Assembly: GCA_036258175.1 (NCBI GenBank) | Contig: DATAEE010000006.1 | Location: 11,985 to 75,984, forward strand | DNA length: 64,000 nt | Source of the DNA: DATAEE01 sp036258175 | GTDB lineage: Bacteria > Acidobacteriota > Vicinamibacteria > Vicinamibacterales > 2-12-FULL-66-21 | Direction: 5' to 3' | In this document: one piece after another, positions 1 through 10,000 of the stretch | Position numbering within the stretch: the stretch's first letter is position 1 | Layout of the letters: each line of letters opens with the position of its first letter | The notes under the pieces: generated by a model | The model's input: the letters and a program-made list of their open reading frames with translations, nothing else | Databases searched by the model: none | Told to the model about the DNA's origin: nothing | Program-made: the position numbers and the translations under genes

Positions 1-644
1 GGCACTCGATGCACACCCTCGCCGCCAACGAGAAGCAGCCGTTCATCTACTCGAGCTACACCATCTTCGTCGCCGAGGTCCCATCGACGCTCAGCGAAGC
101 GCTCCTCCTCGAGCACATGCTGAGCGTCTCGAAGGATCCGGTTGAGCGGATCGTCCTCCTGCAGCACGCAATCGACAACATCACGAGCACGTTTTACACG
201 CAGGTCATGTTCGCGGACTTCGAGCTGCGGGCGCACAAGTGCGTCGAACAGGACGAGCCGATCACCGGCGAGATCCTGAGCGAGCTGTACCTGTCATTGA
301 TGAAGGACTATTACGGCGACGCCGTCGACATCGATCCGCTGGCGGCGGCCACCTGGGCGCGGATCCCGCACTTCTACAACACGCCGTACTACGTGTACCA
401 GTACGCCACGTGCTTCGCGTCCGCCGCGCGGATCGCGCGCGAGATCATGGAAGGACCGGAGGAAGGGCGTGCGGCGGCCAGACAGCGGTACCTCGATCTG
501 CTGGCCGCCGGCGGGAGCGACTACCCGATGGAGCTGCTGAAGCGCGCCGGCGTCGATCTCGGCAAACCCGAGACGGTCCGTGCCGTGATCGAACAGCTCG
601 ACGTGCTGGTTACGAGGCTGGAAAAGGAACTGGCCGTACGGTAG
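1..644 (+). CDS. pepF: Oligoendopeptidase F (M3 family), C-terminal part, cut by window edge
   Basis: Zinc metallo-oligopeptidase that cleaves short peptides, probably in the cytoplasm. The reading frame is open to the left edge. The first complete codons read HSMHT, which fits the end of the M3 signature HExGHSMH, so the first visible His should be the second zinc ligand and the catalytic Glu lies outside the window. The following segment PFIYSSYTIFVAEVPSTLSE and the later IPHFYNTPYYVYQYATCF are typical of the PepF C-terminal lobe (substrate-binding Tyr and His residues). About 213 residues are present, roughly the last third of a normal ~600-residue enzyme. The stop codon lies inside a 28-bp palindrome. 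An internal ATG at 9 is not expected to be the true start. Family call is firm. Confidence 0.9.
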   Translation, partial: HSMHTLAANEKQPFIYSSYTIFVAEVPSTLSEALLLEHMLSVSKDPVERIVLLQHAIDNITSTFYTQVMFADFELRAHKCVEQDEPITGEILSELYLSLMKDYYGDAVDIDPLAAATWARIPHFYNTPYYVYQYATCFASAARIAREIMEGPEEGRAAARQRYLDLLAAGGSDYPMELLKRAGVDLGKPETVRAVIEQLDVLVTRLEKELAVR

Positions 645-668
645 GGGCGGTTCGCGAACCGCCCCTAC
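641..668. repeat. 28-bp perfect palindrome, probable bidirectional terminator or REP-like element
   Basis: Two 14-bp arms, GTAGGGGCGGTTCG and its exact complement, abut without a spacer. The element contains the pepF stop codon (642-644) and ends 9 bp before the stop of the convergent cyclophilin gene, so it fills the whole space between two converging genes. There is no T-tract. A bidirectional transcription stop or mRNA 3'-end stabiliser is an inference. Confidence 0.75.
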
Positions 669-677
669 ATGAACGCG

Positions 678-1256
678 TCAGGACGTTTTCACGCGCACGT
701 TCTTGATCGTGACCGGCTCCACCGGCACGTTCTGGTGCCCGCCCTTGGTCGCGGTCGCGACGCCTTCGATCTTGTCGACGACGTCCATACCGGCGATGAC
801 CTTGCCGAACACGGCGTAGCCATACTCGGGCGGCGACATGCCCTTGTGATCCAGCGCCGCGTTGTCGGCTGTGTTGATGAAAAACTGCGACGTCGCGCTG
901 CGGACTTCACCGGTGCGCGCCATCGCGATCGTGCCGCGCGCGTTCTTCAGTCCGTTGTTGGCCTCGTTCTGAATCGGGGCCTTGGTGCCGGGCTTGCGCT
1001 GCATGTCCGCGGTCAGCCCGCCGCCCTGAATCATGAAGCCCTTGATGACGCGGTGGAACGTCGTCCCGGGGTAGTACCCGTCCTTCACGTACGACAGAAA
1101 GTTCTCGACCGATACCGGCGCCTTCGCCTTGTCCAGTTCCACCGTGATGTCCCCGATCGTCGTCTCGATCACGACCACGGGGTTGCCGGCTGCCGTCTGA
1201 CCGCCCGTTCCTGCTGCCATCGCCATCATCAACACTCCGCTCAGCAAACCGTTCAT
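678..1256 (-). CDS. Secreted cyclophilin-type peptidyl-prolyl cis-trans isomerase
   Basis: Catalyses cis/trans isomerisation of Xaa-Pro bonds, probably in the periplasm. The 192-residue product starts with a short hydrophobic segment (residues 3-15) that looks like a signal peptide, followed by the compact bacterial cyclophilin fold from about residue 26. Visible motifs are FHRV (67-70) and FMIQGG (74-79), then NEANNGLKNARGTIAMAR and SQFFIN, all active-site segments. The start ATG overlaps the stop of the upstream peptidase gene by 4 bp (ATGA at 1253-1256), which indicates translational coupling. It converges on the pepF gene through the palindrome at 641-668. Confidence 0.92.
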   Translation of the reverse strand: MNGLLSGVLMMAMAAGTGGQTAAGNPVVVIETTIGDITVELDKAKAPVSVENFLSYVKDGYYPGTTFHRVIKGFMIQGGGLTADMQRKPGTKAPIQNEANNGLKNARGTIAMARTGEVRSATSQFFINTADNAALDHKGMSPPEYGYAVFGKVIAGMDVVDKIEGVATATKGGHQNVPVEPVTIKNVRVKTS

Positions 1257-3520
1257 TGGTCCTCCACTGCTTTGGTCATTGTCTGCACCGGCAGGCGGCC
1301 GCCCAGCAGATGCCTCACCCAGAAGTCGTGCGTCTCGCGGTTGGCGTGCGCGCGCTGCGACGACTGCAGCCCGTGCCGGCTGCCGGGATAGAGCATCAGC
1401 TCGAACGGCTTGTCGTGCGCCGTCAGCCAGTCGACGATCTGCATAGAGTTCTGCATGTGGACGTTGTCGTCAATCGTCCCATGCGTGATCCGCAGCCCTC
1501 CCTTGTAGCGATCGATCCACGTAAGCACCGCGCCGTTCCTGTAGCCCTCCGGGTTCTCGGCAGGCGTGTCCATGTAGCGTTCCGTATAGACGGTGTCGTA
1601 GAGGCGCCAGTCGGTCACGGACGAGGCCGCCTGTCCGTAGTTGAAGTGCCCGGCTCCGAAGGTCAGCGCCAGCATCGTCGTGTAGCCGCCGTAGCTTCCT
1701 CCGGCGATGCCGATCCGGTCGCCGGCGATGAACGGCTTCGTGCGCAGCCAGGTCGCCGCCGTGGTGAGGTCCTGCATCTCCCACTTGCCCAGATTGCGAT
1801 GCATCAGGGCGACGCCTTTCTTGCCGAACGCGCCGCCCGCGCGATGGTCGACGCTCACAGTGATCACGCCGCGTTCGGCCCAATAGTGCGCCTGGTGATC
1901 GAGCCACGCATTGCGCACGCGGCCTGCGTCCGGGCCACCGTAGATGCTCATGATGACCGGATACTTCTTGCCCGGATCGAAATCGGGTGGAAGCACCCAA
2001 TACGTAGGCAGATCGTAGCCGTCGCCTGACGGGACCGTGAACAGCTCCGCCCGACCCCACGCGTATCGATCGAACTCTGAGCTGCGAGCGTTACCGAGCG
2101 CACGAACGAGGCTGCCGTCGGCGCGATGCAGATTCATCGCCGCGGGAGTCGAGACGTTGCTGGTCGTGTCGATGAAGTATGAGCCGCCAGGCGACACGCG
2201 CGTGTTGTGCTGGCTGTCACCTTTCGTGAGCGTCTCGAGACCGGTCCCATCGAGGCGCACGCGCATGAGCGCGCTGTCCCACATCCGGCCGGCCTGACGG
2301 GCGCTGAAGTAGACCAGGCCACGCGCTTCATCCACGCCGGCGATGCCCGTCACGCGCCACTCGCCAGAGGTGAGCCGCTTCTTCAGCGCCCCGTCAGACG
2401 CGTAGTAATAAAGATGATCCCAGCCGTCGGCGTTCGTCCGCAGCAGAAAGCCGCTGCCATTGCGGAAGTAGTAAAGATCCTCGAAGAACTCGACCCACGA
2501 GGACTGCCGCTCCTCGAAGATCTGCGTCTTCTTCCCTGTGGCGGGCTCACAATTGAAGAATCGGATGGTGTCCTGCGCGCGGTTCATCCACTGGACCGTC
2601 AGGGTCTTCGAATCCGGCGTCCAGAACGGCCACGCGATGTAGTGATCCGCTTTCGGCTCGAAGTCCGTCCAGACCACTTTGCCGCCGCCCGCGCCAACGA
2701 TGCCCAACTGGACGTACGGATTCGGGTCGCCAGCTTTCGGGTATCGCTGCCGCTCCAGCTCGCCGTGCTGACCGTTCGCGTGATAGATCGGGAATACGGG
2801 CACGGGCGAGTCGTCGAATCGCATGAACGCGAGCTTCGAGCTGTCCGGCGACCACCAGAAGGCGGCGTACTCCAACGGCCGGCCGAGGATCTCCTCGAAG
2901 TAGACCCATGATGCCCGACCGTTGTAGACGGTTTCGCTCCCATCGGACGTCAGCTGATGCTCGAGACTGTTTTCGATGTCGTACGTGTACAGATTGTTCT
3001 CGCGCGTGTAGGCGAGCCACTTGCCGTCCGGCGAGAAGCGGGCGTTCCGTTCATCGGCCGGGTTCGCGGTCAGGCTACGCCACTTGTTGACCGTCAGGTC
3101 GAACAGGTGCAGGTCGCCCTCGCGCGTGAAGACATAGCGGTTCCGGTCGGGGCTCGCGGTCGCGGTACGCGGGTCGTAGCCGCGCGGCAACGCCGCGCGC
3201 ATGGCGACGTAGTCCCGATAGACTTGCGCGTACCCGTCGGATGCACGCACCGCGTAGAGCCGGCGGTCGTGGCCCTTGTCCGTACGCAGTTCGAGATATC
3301 GTTCGTCGTCCAGCCACCCGGTGACGTTTGGAAGCGTCGTAAGAATGTCATCCCGGACCGGCTCACCGGAGTCGCGCGCAGGCTGGACCCGGAAGGCCTG
3401 CTCGTAGGACAGCCAGCGCCCGGTCCGTGGCGCCGACTGAGGACTGCCGGCGAGCAGCGCGGTGCTGCCAAGGGCCGCCAGGAAGGGGACCAAAGTCCTT
3501 CCGTAATGAGAAAGTCGCAT
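1253..3520 (-). CDS. Dipeptidyl peptidase IV-like serine peptidase (S9 family)
   Basis: Exported prolyl oligopeptidase-family enzyme expected to release N-terminal dipeptides. The 755-residue product has a signal-like N-terminus (MRLSHYGRTLVPFLAALGS), a beta-propeller half and a C-terminal alpha/beta hydrolase. WVYFEE corresponds to the Glu pair that binds the substrate N-terminus in DPP IV. The triad is visible as GGSYGGY (Ser), TIDDNVH (Asp) and GSRHGL (His). I chose the ATG at 3520 rather than the in-frame TTG at 3544 because it directly precedes the signal peptide, has GGAG upstream, and a TAAGAT box lies at 3560-3565. The stop overlaps the cyclophilin start. Family call is firm; substrate is inferred. 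Confidence 0.9.
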   Translation of the reverse strand: MRLSHYGRTLVPFLAALGSTALLAGSPQSAPRTGRWLSYEQAFRVQPARDSGEPVRDDILTTLPNVTGWLDDERYLELRTDKGHDRRLYAVRASDGYAQVYRDYVAMRAALPRGYDPRTATASPDRNRYVFTREGDLHLFDLTVNKWRSLTANPADERNARFSPDGKWLAYTRENNLYTYDIENSLEHQLTSDGSETVYNGRASWVYFEEILGRPLEYAAFWWSPDSSKLAFMRFDDSPVPVFPIYHANGQHGELERQRYPKAGDPNPYVQLGIVGAGGGKVVWTDFEPKADHYIAWPFWTPDSKTLTVQWMNRAQDTIRFFNCEPATGKKTQIFEERQSSWVEFFEDLYYFRNGSGFLLRTNADGWDHLYYYASDGALKKRLTSGEWRVTGIAGVDEARGLVYFSARQAGRMWDSALMRVRLDGTGLETLTKGDSQHNTRVSPGGSYFIDTTSNVSTPAAMNLHRADGSLVRALGNARSSEFDRYAWGRAELFTVPSGDGYDLPTYWVLPPDFDPGKKYPVIMSIYGGPDAGRVRNAWLDHQAHYWAERGVITVSVDHRAGGAFGKKGVALMHRNLGKWEMQDLTTAATWLRTKPFIAGDRIGIAGGSYGGYTTMLALTFGAGHFNYGQAASSVTDWRLYDTVYTERYMDTPAENPEGYRNGAVLTWIDRYKGGLRITHGTIDDNVHMQNSMQIVDWLTAHDKPFELMLYPGSRHGLQSSQRAHANRETHDFWVRHLLGGRLPVQTMTKAVEDQ

Positions 3521-3559
3521 ACGTTCTACGGCGCTCCGATTCAAACGGATGGATTGGCG

Positions 3560-3565
3560 ATCTTA
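3560..3565 (-). promoter_or_regulatory. Candidate -10 element TAAGAT for the DPP IV-cyclophilin operon
   Basis: On the minus strand TAAGAT lies 39 nt upstream of the ATG at 3520, giving a predicted leader of about 30 nt that contains GGAG. No good -35 hexamer is seen. Assignment rests on one hexamer only. Confidence 0.35.
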
Positions 3566-3798
3566 GGCCACGGATCGAAGGAGATCAATCAGGAGCGGCA
3601 ATCGCCGAACTCGACACGAATGTCGCGGCTTTCGAAGCGGACGGCGTCCCGGTCCGGACGATTGGAGCGCTGGCATCCAATGTGCTCCGGGTGAACAACC
3701 CGGACACGCGTCCCGGCGTGGCACATCAACCCGGTCCGCCTCCGCCGAGGCTTCGGCGCGACAGGCGGGCGGGGACCTCGACAGAGGGAGGGGCGGCA

Positions 3799-4140
3799 AT
3801 GGTTACCGAACCCAGGGCTGACGAGAAGGAGCTGGCCGAGGCCATCAAGCTCGGCGCAAGCCGCGGTCCTCAGTGTTTCGGAAGCTACTTCGACGAACGG
3901 GGTGGATCCTGCGCCCTGGGTGCCGCCTATGAGGGGATGTATCACCTCCCGCGCGAGCACGGGCAGGTAGTACCGAAGCACCTCGAGCGCCTGTTTCGCT
4001 GCCTCGAGGACGTCACGAAGAAGTGCCCGGTGGGATGCAAGAAGAAGCTGCCGCTAGGCTCGATGATCGTTCACTTGAACGACGACCATCGCTGGACGCG
4101 CGAGCAGGTCGTCGAGTGGCTCACAGCGGAGTCTGAATAG
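3799..4140 (+). CDS. Small conserved-looking hypothetical protein, Cys-containing, 113 aa
   Basis: I do not recognise the family. The ATG at 3799 has a strong Shine-Dalgarno run (GAGGGAGGGG) at correct spacing, so a longer upstream frame is rejected. The product has no signal peptide. It contains CFGSYFDERGGSCALGAAYEG near residue 25 (two Cys about a dozen residues apart), then RCLEDVTKKCPVGCKKKLP with three Cys, and ends in RWTREQVVEWL, a helical tail common in small cytosolic proteins. Five cysteines in 113 residues could bind metal or form a redox site, but this is speculation. It stands alone between the DPP IV gene (divergent) and the DUF349 gene 34 bp downstream. Confidence 0.7.
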   Translation: MVTEPRADEKELAEAIKLGASRGPQCFGSYFDERGGSCALGAAYEGMYHLPREHGQVVPKHLERLFRCLEDVTKKCPVGCKKKLPLGSMIVHLNDDHRWTREQVVEWLTAESE

Positions 4141-4174
4141 CCGGCCGTCAGGTCCGGCAGGTGGAAGGTCGTAA

Positions 4175-6928
4175 GTGTCGCTGCTCGATCGCTTCAAACC
4201 CCAGCCCAGGTGGAAGCATGCGGATCCCGCAGTCCGGGTCTCCGCGATCCAGGCGCTCGACGACGCGGACGACAGCACTGCGGAGGTCCTGGCGTCGCTG
4301 GCGGCGCAGGATCCGGACGTGCGCGTCCGGCGCACCGCGGTCGCGCGCCTGCTGGATCCTTCCGTGCTCGGCCGCGCCGCGCGCGACGATGCGGACGAAG
4401 CGGTGCGGCAGAAGGCGGTCGAGCGGCTTCTCGCGCTGGCGCAAAATGGCGTGACGCCGAACGGAACGGGCGGCTTTTCACGCGCGGAAGCGGCGCTCGC
4501 CGCGCTCGACGAACCGCGGCACCTCGCGGTCGTCGCCAAAGGGGAAGCGGACGACAGGCTGCGCCGCCGCGCGCTCGAGCGTCTCACGGACGCGAAAGCG
4601 CTCGGGAGCGTCGCGCGGCACGCAAAGGATGCCGCGATCGCGGCGCTGGCTGTCGAACACATCAACGATCCTAACGAACTGTTGAACGTTGCGATGAAGA
4701 CCGATCACAAACAGGCAGGTGTCATGGCCGTCGAGCGTCTCGCAGTCGCGTCGCCCGCGGACCGCAATGCATTCGAGCAAATCGCCGACCGCGCGGCCGA
4801 GAAAGCGGTGGCGAGGCGAGCACGTGCGGCCGTGCAGGCGATAGACCACGCCGACGCGGCGCAGCGCGCGGCCGAAGAGGCGGAACGGGAGCGTCAGCGC
4901 GAGCGGGAACGCGAAGAGGCGCGGCTGGCGCGCGAGCGCGAGCAGCAGGCCCGCGAAGCGGCGCGCGAGGCGGCGCTCGCGCCGCGGCGGGCGCTCTGCG
5001 AGCGGATGGAATCAGCGGTCGCCGAGGCGCAGGCGGACGACGTCCAGCGGGCGCGTGCGGAATGGGAGGGGCTTCCCACATCCGACGAGGGGACCGAGGA
5101 CGTCGATGCCCTCCGCGCGCGGTTCGACAAGGCCTGCGGAGACATCGGACGGGCGATCGAAGCGCGCGCGGCCGCGGACGCCGCCCGCGCCAGGCTGGAA
5201 GAGCTCGCGGCCTCGGCAGAAACGACCGCGGCACTCGAGAGCCTCGGCGAAGCCAGGATCGGTCTTGGCGCGATCGAGCCCGAGTGGCGGGCGCTCGAAC
5301 CGCACCTGGACGCGCTCGGCGAAGCGGGCGCAGCAACGCGCGCGCGGTACGCCGCGGCGCGCGAACGCGTGGCAGCCCGAGAGGCCGAGCGGCACGCAGC
5401 GGAAACCAAGGCGCTGGCGGACAACCTCCGCCGGCTCGAGCGCCTCGCCGATCGAATCGAAAAGCGAGCGCCGGCGCAGGATCTCACCCTGCGCGAGGCG
5501 GAGCGCGCGATGAAGGAGCTCCGTCCGGCGATCGACGAACCGGGCCCATTGCCGACGACGCAGGATCGCGACACGATCATCGAGCGGCTCAAGAAGGCGC
5601 AGGCGGCGCTGGCGCCCCGCGCGCGCGAGCTCCGCGAGATGGACGACTGGAAGCGTTTTGCGAACGCGGCGGTCCAGGAGGACCTCTGCGCGCGCACCGA
5701 AGCGCTCCTCAAGAGACTGGGCGAACCGGATCCTCCGGGGCTGGATGCCGTCGCGAAGGAGCTTCGCGAGATCAACGCCAAGTGGCGCGAAGCGGCGGAG
5801 GCGCCGCGCGCGCAGGCGCAGGCGTTGTGGCACCGCTACCGGCGCGCATTCGATCCGATCCAGCTGCTCTGCCGCGAGCACTTCGCCGCGCAGGCCCAGG
5901 AACGTGCCGCGAACCTGACGGCGAAGCTCGCGCTCTGCGAGCGGGCCGAAGCCGTCGCCGAATCGACCGACTGGATCAAGACGGCGGACGAGCTCCGGGC
6001 GCTTCAGGCGGAGTGGCAGAAGATCGGGCCGGTTCCGCACGAGCAGTCCAAGGCGATCTGGCAGCGGTTCCGCAGCGCGTGCAACCGCTTCTTCACGCGT
6101 CGCCACGACGATCTCGCGAAGCGCAAGGAGATGTGGTCGGCCAACCAGGCGAAGAAGGTCGCGCTGTGCGAACGCGCCGAGGCGCTCGCCGAGTCGACGG
6201 AATGGGACAGCGCCGCCGCGGAGCTACGGCGGCTCCAGAACGAATGGAAGACGATCGGCTCGGTGAAGAAGACCAAGGCCGAGGCCCTCTGGAACAGGTT
6301 CCGCGCGGCGTGCGATCGGTTCTTCGAACGCTACAAGCAGCGCGACGCCATCGCGCTCGACGCGCGCGTCAAGAACCGCGAGGCGGCGGTCGTGGCGTTC
6401 GAAGAGCTTGCCGCGACCGCCACGCCGGATCGGGACGCCACCGAGCTCCGCGACGCCGTCCGCGAGGTTCGGCGGCGATGGGATTCGGCGGGACCAATCC
6501 CAACCGATCGCATGGCGCCGCTCGACGCGCGCTATAACGAAGCGCTCGAACGCATCCTGAGCGCGCGGCCCGATGTGTTCCGCGGCACCGACCTGGATCC
6601 CGACGCGAACCTGCAGAAGCTCGAAAAGCTCTGCGTCCGCGTCGAAAAGCTTGCCGTCGACGAACCGTCACAGCCAACGTCGTCCGAAGCGCTCGCCGCG
6701 ATGCTCCGGGAGGCGCTCGCCGCCAACACCATCGGCGGCCGGCCGAGCGAGGAGTCGCGCATCAAGGCGGCGATCGAAGAGGTCCGGCAGGCCCAGGCGG
6801 CTTGGAAACGCGTGGGCCCTGCGCCGCGCGACGCGGTCAACGAGCTTGCCCGGCGCTTCCACCACGCGTGCGATCGCGTCTTCGAGCAGCAGCGGAAGCG
6901 CGTGCCCGTCGGACCACCTGCCCGATAA
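4175..6928 (+). CDS. DUF349 repeat protein with N-terminal HEAT-like region and coiled coil
   Basis: A 917-residue cytosolic helical protein of unknown molecular role. The start is GTG at 4175, preceded by GGAAGG 6 nt upstream. Residues 10-220 form HEAT-like helical repeats (for example DPDVRVRRTAVARLLDPSV). Residues 225-275 are an Arg/Glu coiled coil. The rest consists of DUF349 repeats, each ending in an aromatic-basic signature: ALWHRYRRAF, AIWQRFRSACNRFF, ALWNRFRAACDRFF and ELARRFHHACDRVF. DUF349 proteins occur in actinobacteria, proteobacteria and acidobacteria; some have been linked to stress or nucleic-acid-related roles, which the sequence does not test. Composition is very rich in Ala, Arg and Glu. 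Confidence 0.85.
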   Translation: MSLLDRFKPQPRWKHADPAVRVSAIQALDDADDSTAEVLASLAAQDPDVRVRRTAVARLLDPSVLGRAARDDADEAVRQKAVERLLALAQNGVTPNGTGGFSRAEAALAALDEPRHLAVVAKGEADDRLRRRALERLTDAKALGSVARHAKDAAIAALAVEHINDPNELLNVAMKTDHKQAGVMAVERLAVASPADRNAFEQIADRAAEKAVARRARAAVQAIDHADAAQRAAEEAERERQREREREEARLAREREQQAREAAREAALAPRRALCERMESAVAEAQADDVQRARAEWEGLPTSDEGTEDVDALRARFDKACGDIGRAIEARAAADAARARLEELAASAETTAALESLGEARIGLGAIEPEWRALEPHLDALGEAGAATRARYAAARERVAAREAERHAAETKALADNLRRLERLADRIEKRAPAQDLTLREAERAMKELRPAIDEPGPLPTTQDRDTIIERLKKAQAALAPRARELREMDDWKRFANAAVQEDLCARTEALLKRLGEPDPPGLDAVAKELREINAKWREAAEAPRAQAQALWHRYRRAFDPIQLLCREHFAAQAQERAANLTAKLALCERAEAVAESTDWIKTADELRALQAEWQKIGPVPHEQSKAIWQRFRSACNRFFTRRHDDLAKRKEMWSANQAKKVALCERAEALAESTEWDSAAAELRRLQNEWKTIGSVKKTKAEALWNRFRAACDRFFERYKQRDAIALDARVKNREAAVVAFEELAATATPDRDATELRDAVREVRRRWDSAGPIPTDRMAPLDARYNEALERILSARPDVFRGTDLDPDANLQKLEKLCVRVEKLAVDEPSQPTSSEALAAMLREALAANTIGGRPSEESRIKAAIEEVRQAQAAWKRVGPAPRDAVNELARRFHHACDRVFEQQRKRVPVGPPAR

Positions 6929-6951
6929 CGTCGCATCCGGGTGATCCCAGC

Positions 6952-6990
6952 ACGCCCGGCCTGTAAGGCCGGGCGTACACCGTTGGTGTA
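6952..6990. repeat. Two adjacent hairpins between DUF349 and tricorn genes
   Basis: Hairpin 1 has an 11-bp perfect stem (6952-6962 with 6966-6976) and a 3-nt loop; hairpin 2 pairs TACACC (about 6976-6981) with GGTGTA (6985-6990) around GTT and shares one base with hairpin 1. No T-tract follows, so a classical intrinsic terminator is not clear. The first hairpin resembles REP-type GC palindromes. Confidence 0.6.
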
Positions 6991-7018
6991 TCATCCGGGC
7001 CCGCCATAGAGGTATTCC

Positions 7019-10000
7019 ATGACATTGCGTGCTCTGGCTCTGTCCGTTGCTGCCCTGGCTGCCGCCGGTGTGACCATCGCGGCACGCGCCGAACCGACTG
7101 AAACGCTGCTCCTCTCGCAACCCGCGACCGACGGAACGCAGGTGGCGTTCGTCTACGCCGGCGATTTGTGGGCGGCGCGGCTCGAGGGGTCGAACGTCCG
7201 GCGCCTGACGACCGATGACGGCGTCGAGTCGAACCCGGCGTTCTCGCCGGACGGCGCGCTGATCGCGTTCAGCGCGCAATACGAAGGGAACACCGATGTG
7301 TACACGGTGCCGGCCGCCGGAGGCGTGCCGAAGCGATTGACCTGGCATCCTGGTGCCGACCTCGTCCAGGGCTTCACGCCCGACGGGACAGCCGTGACGT
7401 TCACGTCGGCTCGAACCGTGTTCACGAACCGCCACACGCGGCTCTTCACGGTGCCGCTCGACGGCGGCTTCGAGACCGAGCTGCCGGTGCCGCACGCGGC
7501 GCGCGCGACGTGGGCCCCCGACGGACGGCGCATCGCTTACAACCCGCTGGCGCCAGCCTTCCTGCAGTGGAAGCAGTACCGTGGCGGCCGCGTGTCGCGC
7601 GTGTGGCTGTACAACACGGGCAACCACGCGATCGAAAAGATCACGCAGCCCGCTGGCCGCTCGAACGACGCCGATCCGATGTGGGTCGGCGACAAAGTGT
7701 TCTTCCGATCCGATCGCAATGGCGAGTTCAACGTCTTTTCGTACGACATCCGTTCGAAGAACGTGTCGCAGGTCACGCGGCACGAAGATTTTCCCGTCCT
7801 GAGCGCGTCGGCTGGAGGCGGGAAGATCGTCTACGAGCAGGACGGCAGAATCCATCTCCTGGATCCGGCAACCGGAACGAGCCGGCGGCTCTCGTTCACT
7901 GCGCCGGCCGATCTGCGCGAGACGCGGACCCGCTTCGTGAAGGGTGCGAAGTACATCCGGAACTTCAGCCTGTCGCCATCCGGCGCGCGCGCCGTGTTCG
8001 AATTCCGTGGTGAAATCGTCACCGTACCGGGCGAGAAGGGCGACGCCCGGAATCTCACGAACACGACGGGAGCGCACGAACGCTGGCCTGTCTGGTCTCC
8101 GGACGGAAAGCAGATCGCCTATGTTTCGGACCGATCTGGCGAGTACGCGCTCCACATCGCGCCGCAGGACGGCAGCGCCGAGGCCCGGACGATTCCGCTG
8201 TCAGGCGCAGGCTTCTACAGCCGGCTCGCATGGTCGCCCGACGGTCAGAAGATCGCTTTCGAAGACAACTCGCAGAGCATCTTCTGGCTCGACGTGAAGA
8301 GCGGCGCGGCGAAGAAGGTCGCGTCAGCTCGCACGTACTCACCGATCGACGACATCAGCTTCTCGTGGTCCCCAAATTCGAAGTGGATCGCCTACACGCT
8401 CGACACCCGTCCGCTGGCCCGGTCGGTCTTCGTGCACTCGATCGATCAGGGCAAGTCGTTCGAAGTGACCGACGGCCTGAGCGCCGTCAGCACGCCGGTA
8501 TTCGATCGCGGCGGAAATTACCTCTACTTCTTCGGGTCGACCGACGAGGGCCCGGTCCGTGACTGGTTCGCGCAGTCGAACGAGGACATGCGCGGGACAC
8601 GCGTGATCTACATGCTCGTCCTGCGCAAGGACGTCCCCTCGCCGCTGGCGAAGGAGTCGGACGAGGAGAAAGGGGCGGAGAAGAAGGACGCGGAGAAGAA
8701 AGACCCGGAGAAGAAAGAACCTGAAAAGCCCGAAGCGTCAAGCCCGAAGCCCGACGAGTTCCGTATCGACACCGACGGCATGGAGTTCCGCATCCTCGAC
8801 CTGCCCGTACCTGGAGGCGATTACCGGAACCTTCAGGTCGGGACCACGGGCCAGGTGTACTTCCTTAAGACCGTCGATAACCGGACGTCGCTGCAGCGGT
8901 TCGAGCTGACGACGCGGAAGACGGAGCCCTTCCTCGCCGACGCAGACGACTACATGGTGTCGGCCGACGGGAAGAAGCTGCTCTACCGGACGAAGACCGC
9001 CTGGTCGATCGTGGCGACGACGAAAAAGGTCGAGCCGTCGGAAGGACGCATCGCCACCGATTCGATCGAGGTCAGGATCGACCCTCGCGCCGAGTGGGAG
9101 CAGATGTTCGACGAAGCGTGGCGCATCAACCGCGACTATTTCTACGCGCCGAACATGCACGGCATCGACTGGAAGGCGGCGCGCGACAAATACGCCGCGT
9201 TCCTTCCGCACGTCGCCACGCGCCAGGATCTCAACCGCCTGCTCCAGTGGATGTCGAGCGAGCTCGCAGTGGGCCACCACAACGTCGGCGGCGGCGACGC
9301 GCTGACCGAGCCGAAGACCGTTCCGGGTGGACTGCTCGGAGCAGACTACGAGATTGCGAACGGACGCTATCGGTTCAAGAAAGTGTTCGGAGGCCTGAAC
9401 TGGAACCCGCAGCTCCGGTCGCCGCTCACTGAACCGGGCGTCAACGCCCGCGCCGGCGAATATTTGCTGGCGGTTAATGGCCGCGATATCAGGCCGCCGG
9501 CAAACGTTCATGCCCCCTTTGAAAACACCGCCGGAAAGATCGTCTCGATTACGGTCGGGTCGAACCCGGACGGCGCCGACTCCCGCGTCGTCCAGGTCGT
9601 GCCGGTCGAGAGCGAGGCGGCGCTCCGCAACCGCGACTGGGTCGAAGGTAACCTCCGCAAGGTCGATCGCGCGACGGGCGGCCGCGTGGCATACGTGTAC
9701 GTCCCGAACACGACGGCGCTGGGACATACGTACTTCAAGCGCTACTTCTACCCGCAGGCGCACAAGGACGCGCTCATCGTGGACGAGCGGTTCAACGGCG
9801 GCGGTGCGATTGCCGATTACTACATCGACATCATGCGGCGGCCGCTCGTCAGTTACTGGGCGATGCGGTACGGCGACGATCTGAAGACGCCGGCGGCGTC
9901 GATTCAGGGACCGAAGGCGATGATCATCGACGAGACCGCGGGATCGGGCGGCGACCTTCTGCCCTGGATGTTCCGGAAGTTCAGCCTGGGACCGCTCATC

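Noticed and set aside
5062..6537. 491-codon frame inside the DUF349 gene
   Set aside because: Same strand, other frame; low complexity (Gly/Arg/Ala) and no ribosome-binding site.
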